Assembly (NCBI GenBank): GCA_002311345.1
Contig: DCAA01000040.1
Span: 15,720-58,173, forward strand
Direction of reading: 5' to 3'
DNA: 42,454 nucleotides
Origin: Planctomycetes bacterium UBA1146
GTDB lineage: Bacteria; Planctomycetota; UBA8108; UBA1146
Shown piece after piece: positions 35,801-42,454 of this stretch (position 1 is the first letter of the stretch; each line of letters opens with the position of its first letter). The notes under the pieces are model-generated. The model did not search any database, was not told where the DNA came from, and worked only from the letters and a program-made list of their open reading frames with translations. The position numbers and the translations under genes were made by a program.

Positions 35801-38800
35801 TCCTGGACCCAATCCACTACTGCCGTACAGGCGCCCGAATCAGTACTGACCAGGATATTTGCCGGAAGATCGTGGATTTCTGGTAGTTCTTCATCGATCA
35901 CGGTGATCTGGAAACTATCGGTATGAATGTTGTCACTAAGATCTTGAGCTGTGTAAACAATACTGGTTGTTCCAACAGGGAATAGATCACCGGACTGGAA
36001 GTTTGAACTGAAAGATAGAATCTGACAGTTGTCTGATGCCTCAGCACTATTCCAGTCGATTCCGGCAACACATACACCTGGACCTGTCGTCACCGTCAAA
36101 TCCGAAGGCATTGCGGTAATGGCGGGCAACTCCTGATCGACAACGGTGATTTCAAAGGATTCGGTAACTACATTCCCAACCGTATCACTGATCGAGAAGA
36201 TTACAGGCGTAGTACCCACTTCAAAGAAGGCACCGTTAACGTGATCTGCTTCTATTGTGAAGGCCTGGCAATTGTCTGAACCGGTAGGTTCAATCCAGTT
36301 CACAGCAGCACCACATTGTCCGATCTCGTTCTCCACCACCAAGTTTTGCGGTACTGAGGCAAACTGTGGAGCTTCTTCATCCAGCACGCTGACGGTGAAT
36401 ACTTCGGTAGTTACATTTCCGTGGACATCCGTTGCAACAGCAGTCACAACAGTATCTCCAACGGGAAAATCCTGGCCAGAATCATGACTCAGAGTGATCG
36501 TATCCACACTGCAGTTATCCGTCGCAGTTGGAGGATCCCAGGAGATGGCAGCGCTACAAAGTCCTTGAGTGTTGGATCCGATCAACGTGCCGGGGAGACT
36601 GGTGAACACAGGGGCTTCACTATCCATGACCGTCACGGAAATGGTCGCCGTATTTTCGTTACCAGATTCGTCGACTACCGAATACGTGACTATCGTGGTT
36701 CCAAAAGCGAAGAAAGTGCCACTCGGAGCACTGGAACCAAGTCCAGTCGCCGAACAGTTATCAGTATAGGTTGGCTCGTCCCATGTAACGATTCCGCCAT
36801 CACAAACGCCTTCTCCGGTCGGTGCAGTGATTTCTTGTGGAAGGCCGACAATTTGAGGGAGTTCTAGATCGAAAACACTGACTGTGAAACTGGCAGAGGT
36901 TTCATTTCCATTGACATCTGTGGTCAAAAGATCAACCACCGTATCTCCGACGGGGAACACATCTCCAGGCTGATGACTTGAAGTGGTTTCAGAAACTGCA
37001 CAATTGTCTGTAACCAGCGGCTGATCCCAGGTCACTATCGTTTGACAAATTCCAGGATCAGTCGTAGCAAGGATCAGTTCTTCAAACTGTCCAAACTCAG
37101 GATGCTCTTCATCCGCAATCGAAATCGTGAAACTCTCTGCGGTTACGTTCCCACTCGGATCACTAACTGAATATGTAACCACTGTGGTTCCAACATCGTA
37201 GAAGTCTCCACTGGTGTGATCAGACCCAAGCCCAACAATCTGGCAGTTGTCGGTTGCACCGGGTTCGTCCCAGGAAATCATTGTTCCGCATTGACCTGCA
37301 TCGGAAATCGCGGTGATGGGAGCGGGGATACCCGAGAGCACCGGCAACTGGTCATCCAGAATCTCGACAGTGAAGGACGTGGACGTCTGATTTCCATGCA
37401 AATCTTCTGTCGAGATTACAATTGTCGTCGTTCCTACGTCAAAGGAACTTCCGGAGGCGTGGGTAATATCAAAAGTTGAGATTCCACAGTTGTCCTGTGA
37501 ATCAGGAGCAGTCCAATCGACAATTGTCGAACACCCGTCTTGATCAGCAAGAAGTGTGAAGTCATCAGGAATCCCGATGATTTCTGGATTTTCGGTATCG
37601 ATCACAGTAATCAAGAACTGATCAGTAGTGACGATTCCGGCAGAATCTTCTACGATGTAACTAACTTCTGTCGTCCCAGCCGAGAAGATGTCTCCTGGAT
37701 CATGGCTAGCCGTGAAAGAGACCACTTCGCAATTATCTGAAGGAACTGGTGGAGTCCAATCGTGGATTCCAGAACAAAGTCCCGCATCAGTTGAAATGGT
37801 ACGATCAGCCGGCATGCCGTTGAGTTTTGGAGCTTCTTCGTCATCTACCAATATTTCGAAACTGGATGTCGTAACCTGGCCATTTCCATCCATGACCAGG
37901 AAGTTGACGGTAGTTACTCCGATCGGGAAAAATGAACCGGACTGATGGGAAGCATCGAAATCAACGAGATTGCAATTGTCCCAGGGAATTGGTCCATCCC
38001 AATCTACGTTAGCACCGCATTGTCCAAGATCATTCGGGACTGCGATCGGAACCGGCATATTGACAAGGATTGGCATTTCGGTGTCGTTCACCGTCACCAC
38101 AAAACTTTCTTCTGTGGTGTTACCAAAGGTGTCAACAAGATTGTAGGTAACGGTAGTAGATCCCAATGGGAACTCGAAACCAGAGTCGTGGGTTCCAGAA
38201 AAACTCGCGACGGAACAGTTATCGGATATCCCAGGTAATGCCCAGTTCACAACGGCAAAACATTGCGCGGAGTCATTTTCGACCGTCATATCACCAGGCA
38301 CTCCAACGAGGATTGGCAATTGGGTGTCATTGACTGTGATCTCGAAACTGTGCTCAGTAGTATTCCCATTCACATCAACAGCTGTAACTGTAACCACGGT
38401 AGTTCCAAGGCTGAAAGAACTACCGGGTTGGTGTGTACTTGTAATAGATTCGATATCGCAATTATCTGTAGCAGCAGCTTCTGCCCATGTAACGACAGCT
38501 TGGCAGTTGTCAGGGTCATTACCAAGAGTCGAAGACGATGGGATAGAAGTGAACTCCGGGGCCTGGTTATCTTCCACGGTAATCGTGAATTCTTCAGTCG
38601 TTTCCAGTCCGCTGGAATCAATGACAGTATAAGCCACCGCTGTCGAACCCACCGGGAATACTCCACCACTCTGATGCGTGGAAAGGAACGAGACAATTTC
38701 GCAATCGTCTTCCGGGGTTGGCTCGGTCCATTCAACTACTGCTGAGCACATTCCAGGATCTGCCACAGTTGCTACGTTCTCAGGAATCCCGACTATTTCT

Positions 38801-40926
38801 GGTAGATGGTTATCCAGAACTTCAACTATGAAGGGTAACTCAGCAACATTGCCACTCAGATCCATCACCGTGTAGGTGACCGTTGTCAGCCCAACATTGA
38901 ATGTTGATCCCGGTGCATGCGAACTGGAAATCGAGAAAATACCGCAATTATCAATTGGAGTTGGCGAGTCCCAACTGGCCTGTGCTTCGCAGCTATCGAT
39001 GGGCGCCTGGACGGTAACAACCGCGGTCAAGCCTTCGAGACCGGGGGCTTGTTCATCGCTCACCAGGACCGTGAACATCGAAACACTTGTGTTTCCAGAC
39101 ACATCGGTCGCCGTGTAGGTAACGATCGTCAAACCGGGTGTGAAGAAAGATCCTGGTTGATGTGTAGAAACAAGTGATTCCATACCGCAATCATCTGTCG
39201 CCTCTGGTGAATCCCAGGTAACGACAGCACCACACTGATCCTGGTCTGCTTCAACAGAAATCGGATCTGGCATGTTGCTGATCACTGGATGGAAAGGGTC
39301 AGCATCTACCTGGCACTCGTCAGGTAGATCATCAATGTTGCAATCCAGGGAGAATCCACTGCTGATGTCACAATCATCAGGGACTCCATTGAGGTTGCAA
39401 TCAAGCAAGGTCCCTTCCGATATCTGGCACTCATCCGGGACACCGTCTCCATCACAATCTTGTTTGGTCCCATCTTCTATCTCACATGAATCGGGAATCT
39501 GGTTGAGGTTGCAATCTGGTTCAAGTCCCTGAGTAACATCGCAGACGTCATCTTCCAGATTCAGGTTGCAATCAGTAAAGGCGGAAATCCAAATCGATTC
39601 ACCAGAATCTTCTCCTGCACATCCGACAAGCAGGAAGGGGATTTGACATGAAATGGAAGTTCCAAATTTATCTCCGGACAGTTGGTCACTAATTGAAATG
39701 AGATTTTCTACTGGATTCCAGGTCCCATTCTCCTGGCGCAGGAGACAAACATTTCCCTGATCAGTTCCTGCCAAAGGAATACCGATCGCCGCAGTCCTGA
39801 CATCCAGTGAAACTGCGCTTCCAAAAAGGCCAATCTCATCAGCAGAATTGGGTGAGAGTCTCTGCGCATTGATCCACATACTGGAGAGCCGATCGTAAAG
39901 ATAGGCTGCTCCATCACCTACATCTTCTCCAGGAGCGCCGACCAGAAGGTGCTCCTGATCCATATCCAGGGCGGTTCCGTACTCTCCGAATGCCTGTGGC
40001 GAAATTGACTGGTATGTACCCGTTTCCAACCAAAGCCCTGCAGCTTCTTCGAAGATAATTACAGCCCCGGAATTGGTCGCTCCACCGGCATCTCTTCCCG
40101 GCGCACCAGCAGCAATCCTGCTACCGTGTAATTTCACAGAAGCCCCGAGGTGATCCCCAGCTTCTTCTGCAGCACTCTGGAGCTTGTGTTCCAGTAACCA
40201 CATTCCGTTGATCTGTGAAAATATGTAGACGGCTCCTGGACCGGTCCCCGTACCTGTCATCGTCGCGCCAACGATGAGTTTCTCATTCTGAATGTCAACG
40301 GATGTTCCGAAAGCCCAACCAGCCTGTGCGTCGAAGGCTGTGACCGTGCCATCATAGTTCCACCAGTTGTTTCCGACTCGGCGGTAGATGTAAACAGCCC
40401 CTCGGCCAAAAAACTTCCCTGGAGCACCGACAACAACGAGGTCATCCGCCACGGCAACCGAAGTTCCGAATCGATCTTCGATGCCGGCAGCAATGCCGAA
40501 GATCTTCATCTCTTCGATCCACTGAGTACCTATCCGACGAAAGATATTTGCAGACCCTGTGTTCGTTCCCATGAGATCGTCAAAAGGGGCTCCGACAATG
40601 GTGAATTGCGAACTGGAATCTATGGCAGATCCAAATCCCTGACCAAATGCCAACCCGATACCGATGAGATCATTGGTTTCTGGGTTGCATTCGTCGGGAA
40701 TACCATCGAGGTTGCAATCCTCGCTGGTTAGCAATTCGATGTCGCACTCATCGGGAATCTGGTTCCCGTTGCAATCATCACTGGTACCAAGATCTAGATC
40801 ACACTGGTCACTCACACCGTTTTGGTTGCAATCAATTGTCGGTTGACATTGAGCAAACAGAACTGGAGAAACCAGTGCTACTGAAATGAACAACGTAGTA
40901 ATCAGGTAAGCGATTCGGGGTAACAT
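26869..40926 (-). CDS. Giant secreted HYR-array surface protein (4685 aa)
   Basis: The largest gene in the window: an exported calcium-repeat and HYR fibre-like protein. Order from the N-terminus: signal peptide (about 1-25), three DCN repeats, seven FG-GAP repeats (about residues 75-455, e.g. FGTSVAVADDLVVVGAPG), five DCN repeats, 44 HYR modules of about 81 residues (28600-39290), 26 DCNxNGxPDxC repeats (27149-28590), a dockerin-like domain (DGNGDGIVNIADGV, DANDDGSIDVSDVI) and the cysteine tail shared with its neighbours. HYR modules have an Ig-like beta fold; long arrays usually act in adhesion, so the likely role is a surface adhesin or matrix fibre. The ATG at 40926 has GGAGG four bases upstream and begins the signal peptide. 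The reading frame is unbroken over 14 kb, so it is under selection. Function is inferred from architecture only. Confidence 0.85.
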   Translation of the reverse strand: MLPRIAYLITTLFISVALVSPVLFAQCQPTIDCNQNGVSDQCDLDLGTSDDCNGNQIPDECDIELLTSEDCNLDGIPDECNPETNDLIGIGLAFGQGFGSAIDSSSQFTIVGAPFDDLMGTNTGSANIFRRIGTQWIEEMKIFGIAAGIEDRFGTSVAVADDLVVVGAPGKFFGRGAVYIYRRVGNNWWNYDGTVTAFDAQAGWAFGTSVDIQNEKLIVGATMTGTGTGPGAVYIFSQINGMWLLEHKLQSAAEEAGDHLGASVKLHGSRIAAGAPGRDAGGATNSGAVIIFEEAAGLWLETGTYQSISPQAFGEYGTALDMDQEHLLVGAPGEDVGDGAAYLYDRLSSMWINAQRLSPNSADEIGLFGSAVSLDVRTAAIGIPLAGTDQGNVCLLRQENGTWNPVENLISISDQLSGDKFGTSISCQIPFLLVGCAGEDSGESIWISAFTDCNLNLEDDVCDVTQGLEPDCNLNQIPDSCEIEDGTKQDCDGDGVPDECQISEGTLLDCNLNGVPDDCDISSGFSLDCNIDDLPDECQVDADPFHPVISNMPDPISVEADQDQCGAVVTWDSPEATDDCGMESLVSTHQPGSFFTPGLTIVTYTATDVSGNTSVSMFTVLVSDEQAPGLEGLTAVVTVQAPIDSCEAQASWDSPTPIDNCGIFSISSSHAPGSTFNVGLTTVTYTVMDLSGNVAELPFIVEVLDNHLPEIVGIPENVATVADPGMCSAVVEWTEPTPEDDCEIVSFLSTHQSGGVFPVGSTAVAYTVIDSSGLETTEEFTITVEDNQAPEFTSIPSSSTLGNDPDNCQAVVTWAEAAATDNCDIESITSTHQPGSSFSLGTTVVTVTAVDVNGNTTEHSFEITVNDTQLPILVGVPGDMTVENDSAQCFAVVNWALPGISDNCSVASFSGTHDSGFEFPLGSTTVTYNLVDTFGNTTEESFVVTVNDTEMPILVNMPVPIAVPNDLGQCGANVDWDGPIPWDNCNLVDFDASHQSGSFFPIGVTTVNFLVMDGNGQVTTSSFEILVDDEEAPKLNGMPADRTISTDAGLCSGIHDWTPPVPSDNCEVVSFTASHDPGDIFSAGTTEVSYIVEDSAGIVTTDQFLITVIDTENPEIIGIPDDFTLLADQDGCSTIVDWTAPDSQDNCGISTFDITHASGSSFDVGTTTIVISTEDLHGNQTSTSFTVEILDDQLPVLSGIPAPITAISDAGQCGTMISWDEPGATDNCQIVGLGSDHTSGDFYDVGTTVVTYSVSDPSGNVTAESFTISIADEEHPEFGQFEELILATTDPGICQTIVTWDQPLVTDNCAVSETTSSHQPGDVFPVGDTVVDLLTTDVNGNETSASFTVSVFDLELPQIVGLPQEITAPTGEGVCDGGIVTWDEPTYTDNCSATGLGSSAPSGTFFAFGTTIVTYSVVDESGNENTATISVTVMDSEAPVFTSLPGTLIGSNTQGLCSAAISWDPPTATDNCSVDTITLSHDSGQDFPVGDTVVTAVATDVHGNVTTEVFTVSVLDEEAPQFASVPQNLVVENEIGQCGAAVNWIEPTGSDNCQAFTIEADHVNGAFFEVGTTPVIFSISDTVGNVVTESFEITVVDQELPAITAMPSDLTVTTGPGVCVAGIDWNSAEASDNCQILSFSSNFQSGDLFPVGTTSIVYTAQDLSDNIHTDSFQITVIDEELPEIHDLPANILVSTDSGACTAVVDWVQETSTDNCEVFEHISSHQPQDTFELGITTVDVSVTDVNGNSTSASFTVTVNDEESPQLVGMPADATLDNEAGLCGAILNWGEPTSIDNCQASVPTSDIASGSMFSIGTTVVTYSTEDPSGNISTEIFTVTVDDVDAPVIDSMPVDIEVVAPEGSCDAVVSWLEPSATDCISHEISSDEVNGGAYPIGDTLVTYTAIDLSGNTSSSIFTVTVLDQEQPEIAEMPATVQVDTTAGSCLGVATWTEPTASDCSGISSLVPDQPSGTEFPVGSTEVTYTAIDGSGNTSSASFTVTVVDSESPVVIDLPADIGLGAEAGLCGAVATWEEPTSSDNCEDLGLGSNIPSGSFFEVGTTAVTYSVSDASGNLTEESFLVTVEDLEGPEIDGELVDVIIGTQSGVCGSTHEWDVPDFLDNCGVTELVASHQPGDFFPAGETTVTYLVMDAAGHTAEASFLVEVSDLEIPQILTMPEDVVLENDPGVCGAGHTWDLPETSDNCVVSALVSSHQPGDIFPTGETTVFYTAQDTTGNIVSDQFTVIVNDLEAPIFNGLPAEITVSCDPGVCTAQVNWAEPVAFDNCEILNYTISHQPGDIFALGTSTVSLEASDIHGNQSSATFTVVVLDQEAPEISGTPEDITLSAVEGFCGAVAEWSEPVATDNCQQLGLSSSSASGSFFPVGSTSVIYSVSDPSANVTESSFTVTVTDDEAPTFTSLPDDFTVPTEPGICGAVVTWAEPGGGDNCAVGSLTLDMENGTYLDEGEYLVTAVVNDIHGNSLTDQFTITVADMENPQLTGVFEDITLIADTGNCGTVATWEAPTTSDNCLGEVLAVNYAPGTYFVTGTTEVRYVATDASGNVHEEAFNVIVIDDQFPTIEGVPADIQVSNDPGLCTSVVDWIQETSSDNCSIGLHATTHQPGDAFELGTTVVGISVVDPSGNETSASFIVTVTDDENPQLLDMPADITIGTDIGSCGATVSWTEPTPSDNCEAIGMSSDIENGSFFEVGPTTVTYSLQDTSGNFFTDSFVVFVTEDEAPTITGVPADVVINVESGLCGASFDWVLPTISDNCIVAQESGSHLPGDFFSVGSTTVTYAAIDTAGNETSESFVVSVEDDEFPVITGVPLDVTLSSDAGVCAAVHEWSTPEVSDNCEIDSFLQTNAPGDLFLIGVTTVQFTAEDLAGNITEQQFTITVVDDEAPEILGVSSDIQIDTDSGVCTAVVDWVSETSSDNCGVFEHSTSHQPGNVFELGTTIVEINVTDVNGNVSTSSFAVTVTDNEVPLILDSPADISTGTDEGVCGATIDWNEPTADDNCQAVGLASDIQSGSLFEVGSTVVTYTVGDPSGNSAMVSFVVTITDGEAPTILDVPADVSIPTQEDVCGSVFDWTPPTITDNCQIATEESTQQPGDLFSVGITTVTYTATDDAGNSTSASFTVEVLDEEAPVIQGMPLDAVISVDLGICAAGHEWVEPSATDNCAVVSLGSDIPTGHLFELGSTVVTYTVEDSAGILTTSQFTVTVVDDEAPVISNVPDRVLANTAINECTEIAEWAAPIAEDNCELVSFTSSHTSGEPFPAGDTSVLLVATDASGNVSEIEFLVTVTDIQIPSIIGLPSDYTVVTEPGICGAVVAWDLPFAVDNCGVETLTSDIPSGSFMSPGITTVTYTAMDVNENILITSFDVTVVDLEFPEFITAPADVQLLSEPGLCDVVVEWAEVSATDNCEIELIESTHLSGDRFSLGITEVIISATDINGNVSIHSFAITVTDEELPLFTTVPLDITVENDLSVCGALVSWEEPVALDNCTIESLISDHMSGDLFEVGDTSVTYVILDSSGNTADTTFVVTVLDTEAPQLQGLPELIEASTDVGECTATVSWDLPEITDNCLVVNTMSTHVPGDIFPIGDTVVTYSGSDSADLVTTIAFLVTVSDQEQPQINSMPSNMTVSNDPGICGADVSWISPTAVDNCGVSNLTSDIENSSLFALGTTTVTYTATDIHGNSIDASFDVTVEDQELPILNGLPVSIQIGTDTDLCGATATWAAAEATDNCEVVDVTQTHISGDFFPVGETTVTYLVTDAAGNEASVSFAVQVTDVQGPVVTGLPDVIDAENTTGQCGSEITWEEPTIADACGEVTFNASHLSGEFFPVGDNEVAYTATDSAGNVTIATFIVSVRDTELPVITSVPENQVVVAPPGHCAAAVNWEQPTATDNCEITQLVTSFYSGMEYAVGTTTVIVVATDGGSNQVTASFQITVLDEEDPEIVGMPTDLTFTSEAGVCGASVSWIEPSGIDGCGLSSFESSHDPDSFFSVGTTVVTYVVTDTSGNSVSDNFTITILDVESPTITPPTPITVTAPEGDCSSYVEVPPLVTEDACGPVEVVNDFNGTENASGVFPRGNTLINWSATDASGNISFTAGIVTVLVDSPDCNSNNNPDSCDITTGSSLDCNSDGVPDECQPDCDGDGIPDECEISQGGALDCDEDGIPDECEISNGTEADCDSDGVIDLCEILSGTEVDCDQSGIPDSCELATGVAVDCNGNGQPDSCDIASGIDLDCDLNGVADSCQISSGASIDCDQDGVIDSCELNSGSEVDCNGNGVPDSCDLATGQDTDCNDNQVPDVCDLASGVSADCNGNGILDVCDLDAGIASDCDGNFVPDNCEIASGAAPDCNTNGIPDSCDLVTGISEDCDGSGVPDSCEVASGATPDCNGNGIPDSCDIDAGLADCDGNGIPDNCDIGNGQVADCNSNGIPDQCDLASGLEEDCNGTGVPDSCEVFTGTSSDCNMNGIPDSCDIASGVWADCDLDGDIDSCEIELGVEQDCNSTGIPDSCEIATGVSEDCNGNTIPDSCDLSDGTLNDCNGNSIPDACEISDGIAEDCNGNGIPDPCDIASGTDGDLDGDTIPDSCQVNFIRGDGNGDGIVNIADGVFLLVNLFAGGMNPNCNDAADANDDGSIDVSDVISILGFQFNGTSPPPAPFPACGVDPTDTDTLGCASYNACL
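27149..28590 (-). repeat. DCNxNGxPDxC calcium-repeat array, 26 units
   Basis: I count 26 consecutive units of mostly 19-20 codons (about 57-60 bp), such as DCNGNGIPDSCDIASG, near the C-terminus of the 4685-aa protein. The last unit replaces the first Cys by Leu (DLDGDTIPDSC). Asp/Asn spacing is that of calcium loops; two cysteines per unit suggest disulfides. Confidence 0.85.
28600..39290 (-). repeat. HYR module array, 44 modules
   Basis: Forty-four modules with a period near 243 bp (81 aa). The module pattern is P-x-I/V-x-G-x-P at the start, C-x-A/G-x-V-x-W with a conserved tryptophan, x-x-x-D-N-C, G-x-x-F-x-x-G-x-T-x-V, D-x-x-G-N and E-x-P at the end. Cysteine is nearly invariant at two places and could give one disulfide per module. 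Modules 17, 18, 41, 43 and 44 deviate around the DNC motif. See the findings for its higher-order periodicity. Confidence 0.85.
39570..40690 (-). repeat. Seven FG-GAP repeats (predicted beta-propeller)
   Basis: Seven consecutive segments of about 50-55 residues contain the pattern [FYL]-G-[STA]-[SA]-[VLI]-x-(3-6)-[VIL]-[VIA]-[VIA]-G-[AC]-P, the FG-GAP repeat of integrin-alpha-like propellers. Seven copies match the usual seven blades. The 1772-aa paralogue has seven as well. Confidence 0.75.
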
Positions 40927-41018
40927 CGCACCTCCAAGATGGAGAACACTTTATTTATCTTCGGTGCCACACTTCGTCATTCGTTGATTCAAAGGGCGGC
41001 AATGGGCTTGTATTTGCT

Positions 41019-41058
41019 CCGGTTGCTGGTCTCCAGCAAACTGGAGACCAGTAACCGG
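41019..41058 (-). terminator. Terminator after the third HYR gene
   Basis: Two 18-bp arms (41019-41036 and 41041-41058) pair with a single mismatch around CAAA, giving a stable hairpin 13 bp past the stop of the partial gene. The minus-strand bases after it are not strongly T-rich. The rest of the gap 40927-41071 also holds the ribosome site of the 4685-aa gene. Confidence 0.6.
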
Positions 41059-41071
41059 ATGGATCAATTAT

Positions 41072-42454
41072 CTAGGGACAGATCGGGTAGGCGTCGCAAC
41101 CGATGCTCTCACCGTCAGGATCGAGCCCACAGACTCCGTAAGGAGCTGGTGGTGGCGCTGTAGCCAGGAACAGGTGCTGTAAGAGGTAAATTGCGTCGCT
41201 AATGTCGAGGCTCTCATCGTCGTTACAATCTGCAGAGTCCTTGCAACTTGGTGCCGGACCTGTACCGATCACATATTGAAGAATGTAGATCGGGTCCGTT
41301 ACATCCACGATTCCAGAGGTATTTGCATCACCGCGCTGGAATGGCTGCTCGCACTCATCCGGGGTTCCGTTGCTGTTGGTGTCAGCGCTTCCTCCAGATG
41401 AGATATCGCATTCGTCCGGTATTCCGTTGCCGTTGCAGTCAGTTTCGCACTCGTCCGGGATTCCATTGACGTTGCAATCGGAAGAGATACCGCTTGCGAT
41501 GTCACAAACATCCGGCTGGCCGTTCTCATTACAGTCTGTTTCGTCAACAGTCACCGTTATCGATTGAGTTGTAGTTGTTTCATTTCCGTAAATATCAGTG
41601 ACTGTCCAGGTAATGATGGTCGTGCCTAGTTCGTAAACATCAGAAGCATCTGAAGTTCCGTTGTAGTCGTTCAACACGGAACCAACTTCACAGTTATCTG
41701 CAACTGAAGGTGCCGCAATGGCAAGCTCTGCATTACAAGTACCAGGAGTTGCCTCAACAGTAATGTCGCCAGAACTCACAATTGTCGGATTCTCATCATC
41801 GATTACGGTTATGGTGAAGGAGTCAGTAACACTATTTCCTGATGCATCCGTAACCGTGATTTGTACCTCTGTAACTCCAACATCGAACACATCGCCCGAG
41901 GAACTACTCAACAGCAGGCTCTCTCCAGGGCAGTTGTCTTCGGAGGAAGGATCAATCCATTCGACCAGGGCACTGCACTGGTCTGGATCGTTACTGGTGA
42001 TCACGTCATCGGGAACACCTAGAATCTCGGGGCTTTCATTGTCCAAGACAGTGATCACGAACGCACCCGAAGACATATTACCGTACTGATCCGAAGCCGT
42101 TACGGTCACCGTGGTTGTTCCGATTGCGAACGAAGATCCTGAGACATGACTGGCCTGTACATCTACAATATCGCAGTTGTCCTGCGCAGTTGGCGATGTC
42201 CATTCCACCACGGCTTCACACTGGCCAGGATCGGTGGAGGTTGTGATATTCGCAGGGATATCCAACAAGTCTGGGGATTCTTCATCCACAACAGTGATAT
42301 CGAACGAGGCGAGCGTGCGATTTCCTGCAGTATCCGTTGCTGCGAACGTGACCGGAGTTCTTCCTACAGGGAAGAACATTCCCGATGTATGAGTCTCTTC
42401 GAAGACCAGAATCGAGCAATTATCGGTGGTAGTCGGTGACTGCCATGTCACAGA
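41072..42454 (-). CDS. Third giant HYR/dockerin-like protein (C-terminal part only)
   Basis: The open frame reaches the window edge, so only the last 460 residues are seen. They contain four HYR modules (the first cut), three DCN repeats and one DTN variant (DCNENGQPDVCDIASG, DTNSNGTPDEC), a dockerin-like pair (DANTSGIVDVTDPI, DCNDDESLDISDAI) and the cysteine tail ending GLDPDGESIGCDAYPICP. The domain order and tail match the two complete neighbours, so this is a paralogue. The last HYR module (TIVSSGDITVEATPGTC onward) is closer to the last module of the 1772-aa protein than to those of the 4685-aa one. No start codon, signal peptide or propeller can be judged, as the 5' end lies outside. 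Confidence 0.82.
   Translation of the reverse strand, partial: SVTWQSPTTTDNCSILVFEETHTSGMFFPVGRTPVTFAATDTAGNRTLASFDITVVDEESPDLLDIPANITTSTDPGQCEAVVEWTSPTAQDNCDIVDVQASHVSGSSFAIGTTTVTVTASDQYGNMSSGAFVITVLDNESPEILGVPDDVITSNDPDQCSALVEWIDPSSEDNCPGESLLLSSSSGDVFDVGVTEVQITVTDASGNSVTDSFTITVIDDENPTIVSSGDITVEATPGTCNAELAIAAPSVADNCEVGSVLNDYNGTSDASDVYELGTTIITWTVTDIYGNETTTTQSITVTVDETDCNENGQPDVCDIASGISSDCNVNGIPDECETDCNGNGIPDECDISSGGSADTNSNGTPDECEQPFQRGDANTSGIVDVTDPIYILQYVIGTGPAPSCKDSADCNDDESLDISDAIYLLQHLFLATAPPPAPYGVCGLDPDGESIGCDAYPICP

Noticed and set aside
1..42454. tRNA or rRNA genes and insertion sequences
   Set aside because: No cloverleaf-type arms with TTCRA loops, rRNA segments, transposases or terminal inverted repeats were seen by eye.

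Overview
The window looks like a chromosomal piece of a Planctomycetota bacterium or a close relative. This is inferred from two very large secreted proteins, and part of a third, built from calcium-binding DCNxNGxPDxCD repeats, HYR modules and dockerin-like C-termini, a combination I know mainly from planctomycetes. The conserved tpiA-secG pair and the tsaB-alr pair fit a normal bacterial core genome. TGA is used as an ordinary stop codon by many genes here (ftcD, the AsmA-like gene, the DUF3500 gene).

Positions 1-20.2 kb hold mostly housekeeping and small-operon genes on both strands. On the minus strand are an SDR dehydrogenase, tpiA and secG. On the plus strand are a BtpA-family barrel protein, then tsaB, alr, a large AsmA-like envelope protein, a DUF3500 protein and a fused ftcD, followed by a secreted helical protein and a two-domain ACT protein that appears leaderless. 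Next come a structured intergenic stretch with a strong minus-strand terminator (candidate small RNA), a lipoprotein cytochrome c on the minus strand, and a divergent TlpA-like thioredoxin-fold gene. That last gene has an in-frame TGA exactly where the first cysteine of WCGPC belongs, and a GGUC-loop hairpin lies just downstream, so I annotate it as a selenoprotein. A family 2 glycosyltransferase, a patatin-like lipase, a secreted endonuclease/exonuclease/phosphatase protein and a three-repeat cysteine protein (CCxGC) complete this part.

Positions 20.3-42.5 kb hold a small acidic protein, a SlyX-like protein, and three consecutive minus-strand paralogues of giant secreted proteins (1772 aa; 4685 aa; and a third cut by the window edge). 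The two complete ones share one plan: signal peptide, DCN repeats, a seven-repeat FG-GAP region that should fold as a beta-propeller, more DCN repeats, a long HYR array (11 and 44 modules), DCN repeats again, then a dockerin-like domain and a short cysteine-containing tail. They are probably calcium-stiffened surface or matrix proteins. Each is followed by an inverted repeat that probably ends transcription, so each is probably its own transcription unit. The 1772-aa gene has three perfect hairpins in its 5' leader.

Most interesting are the predicted WUGPC selenoprotein with its SECIS-like hairpin, the candidate RNA at 13241-13442, and the two-module and four-module periodicity of the giant HYR array, which points to growth by multi-module duplication.
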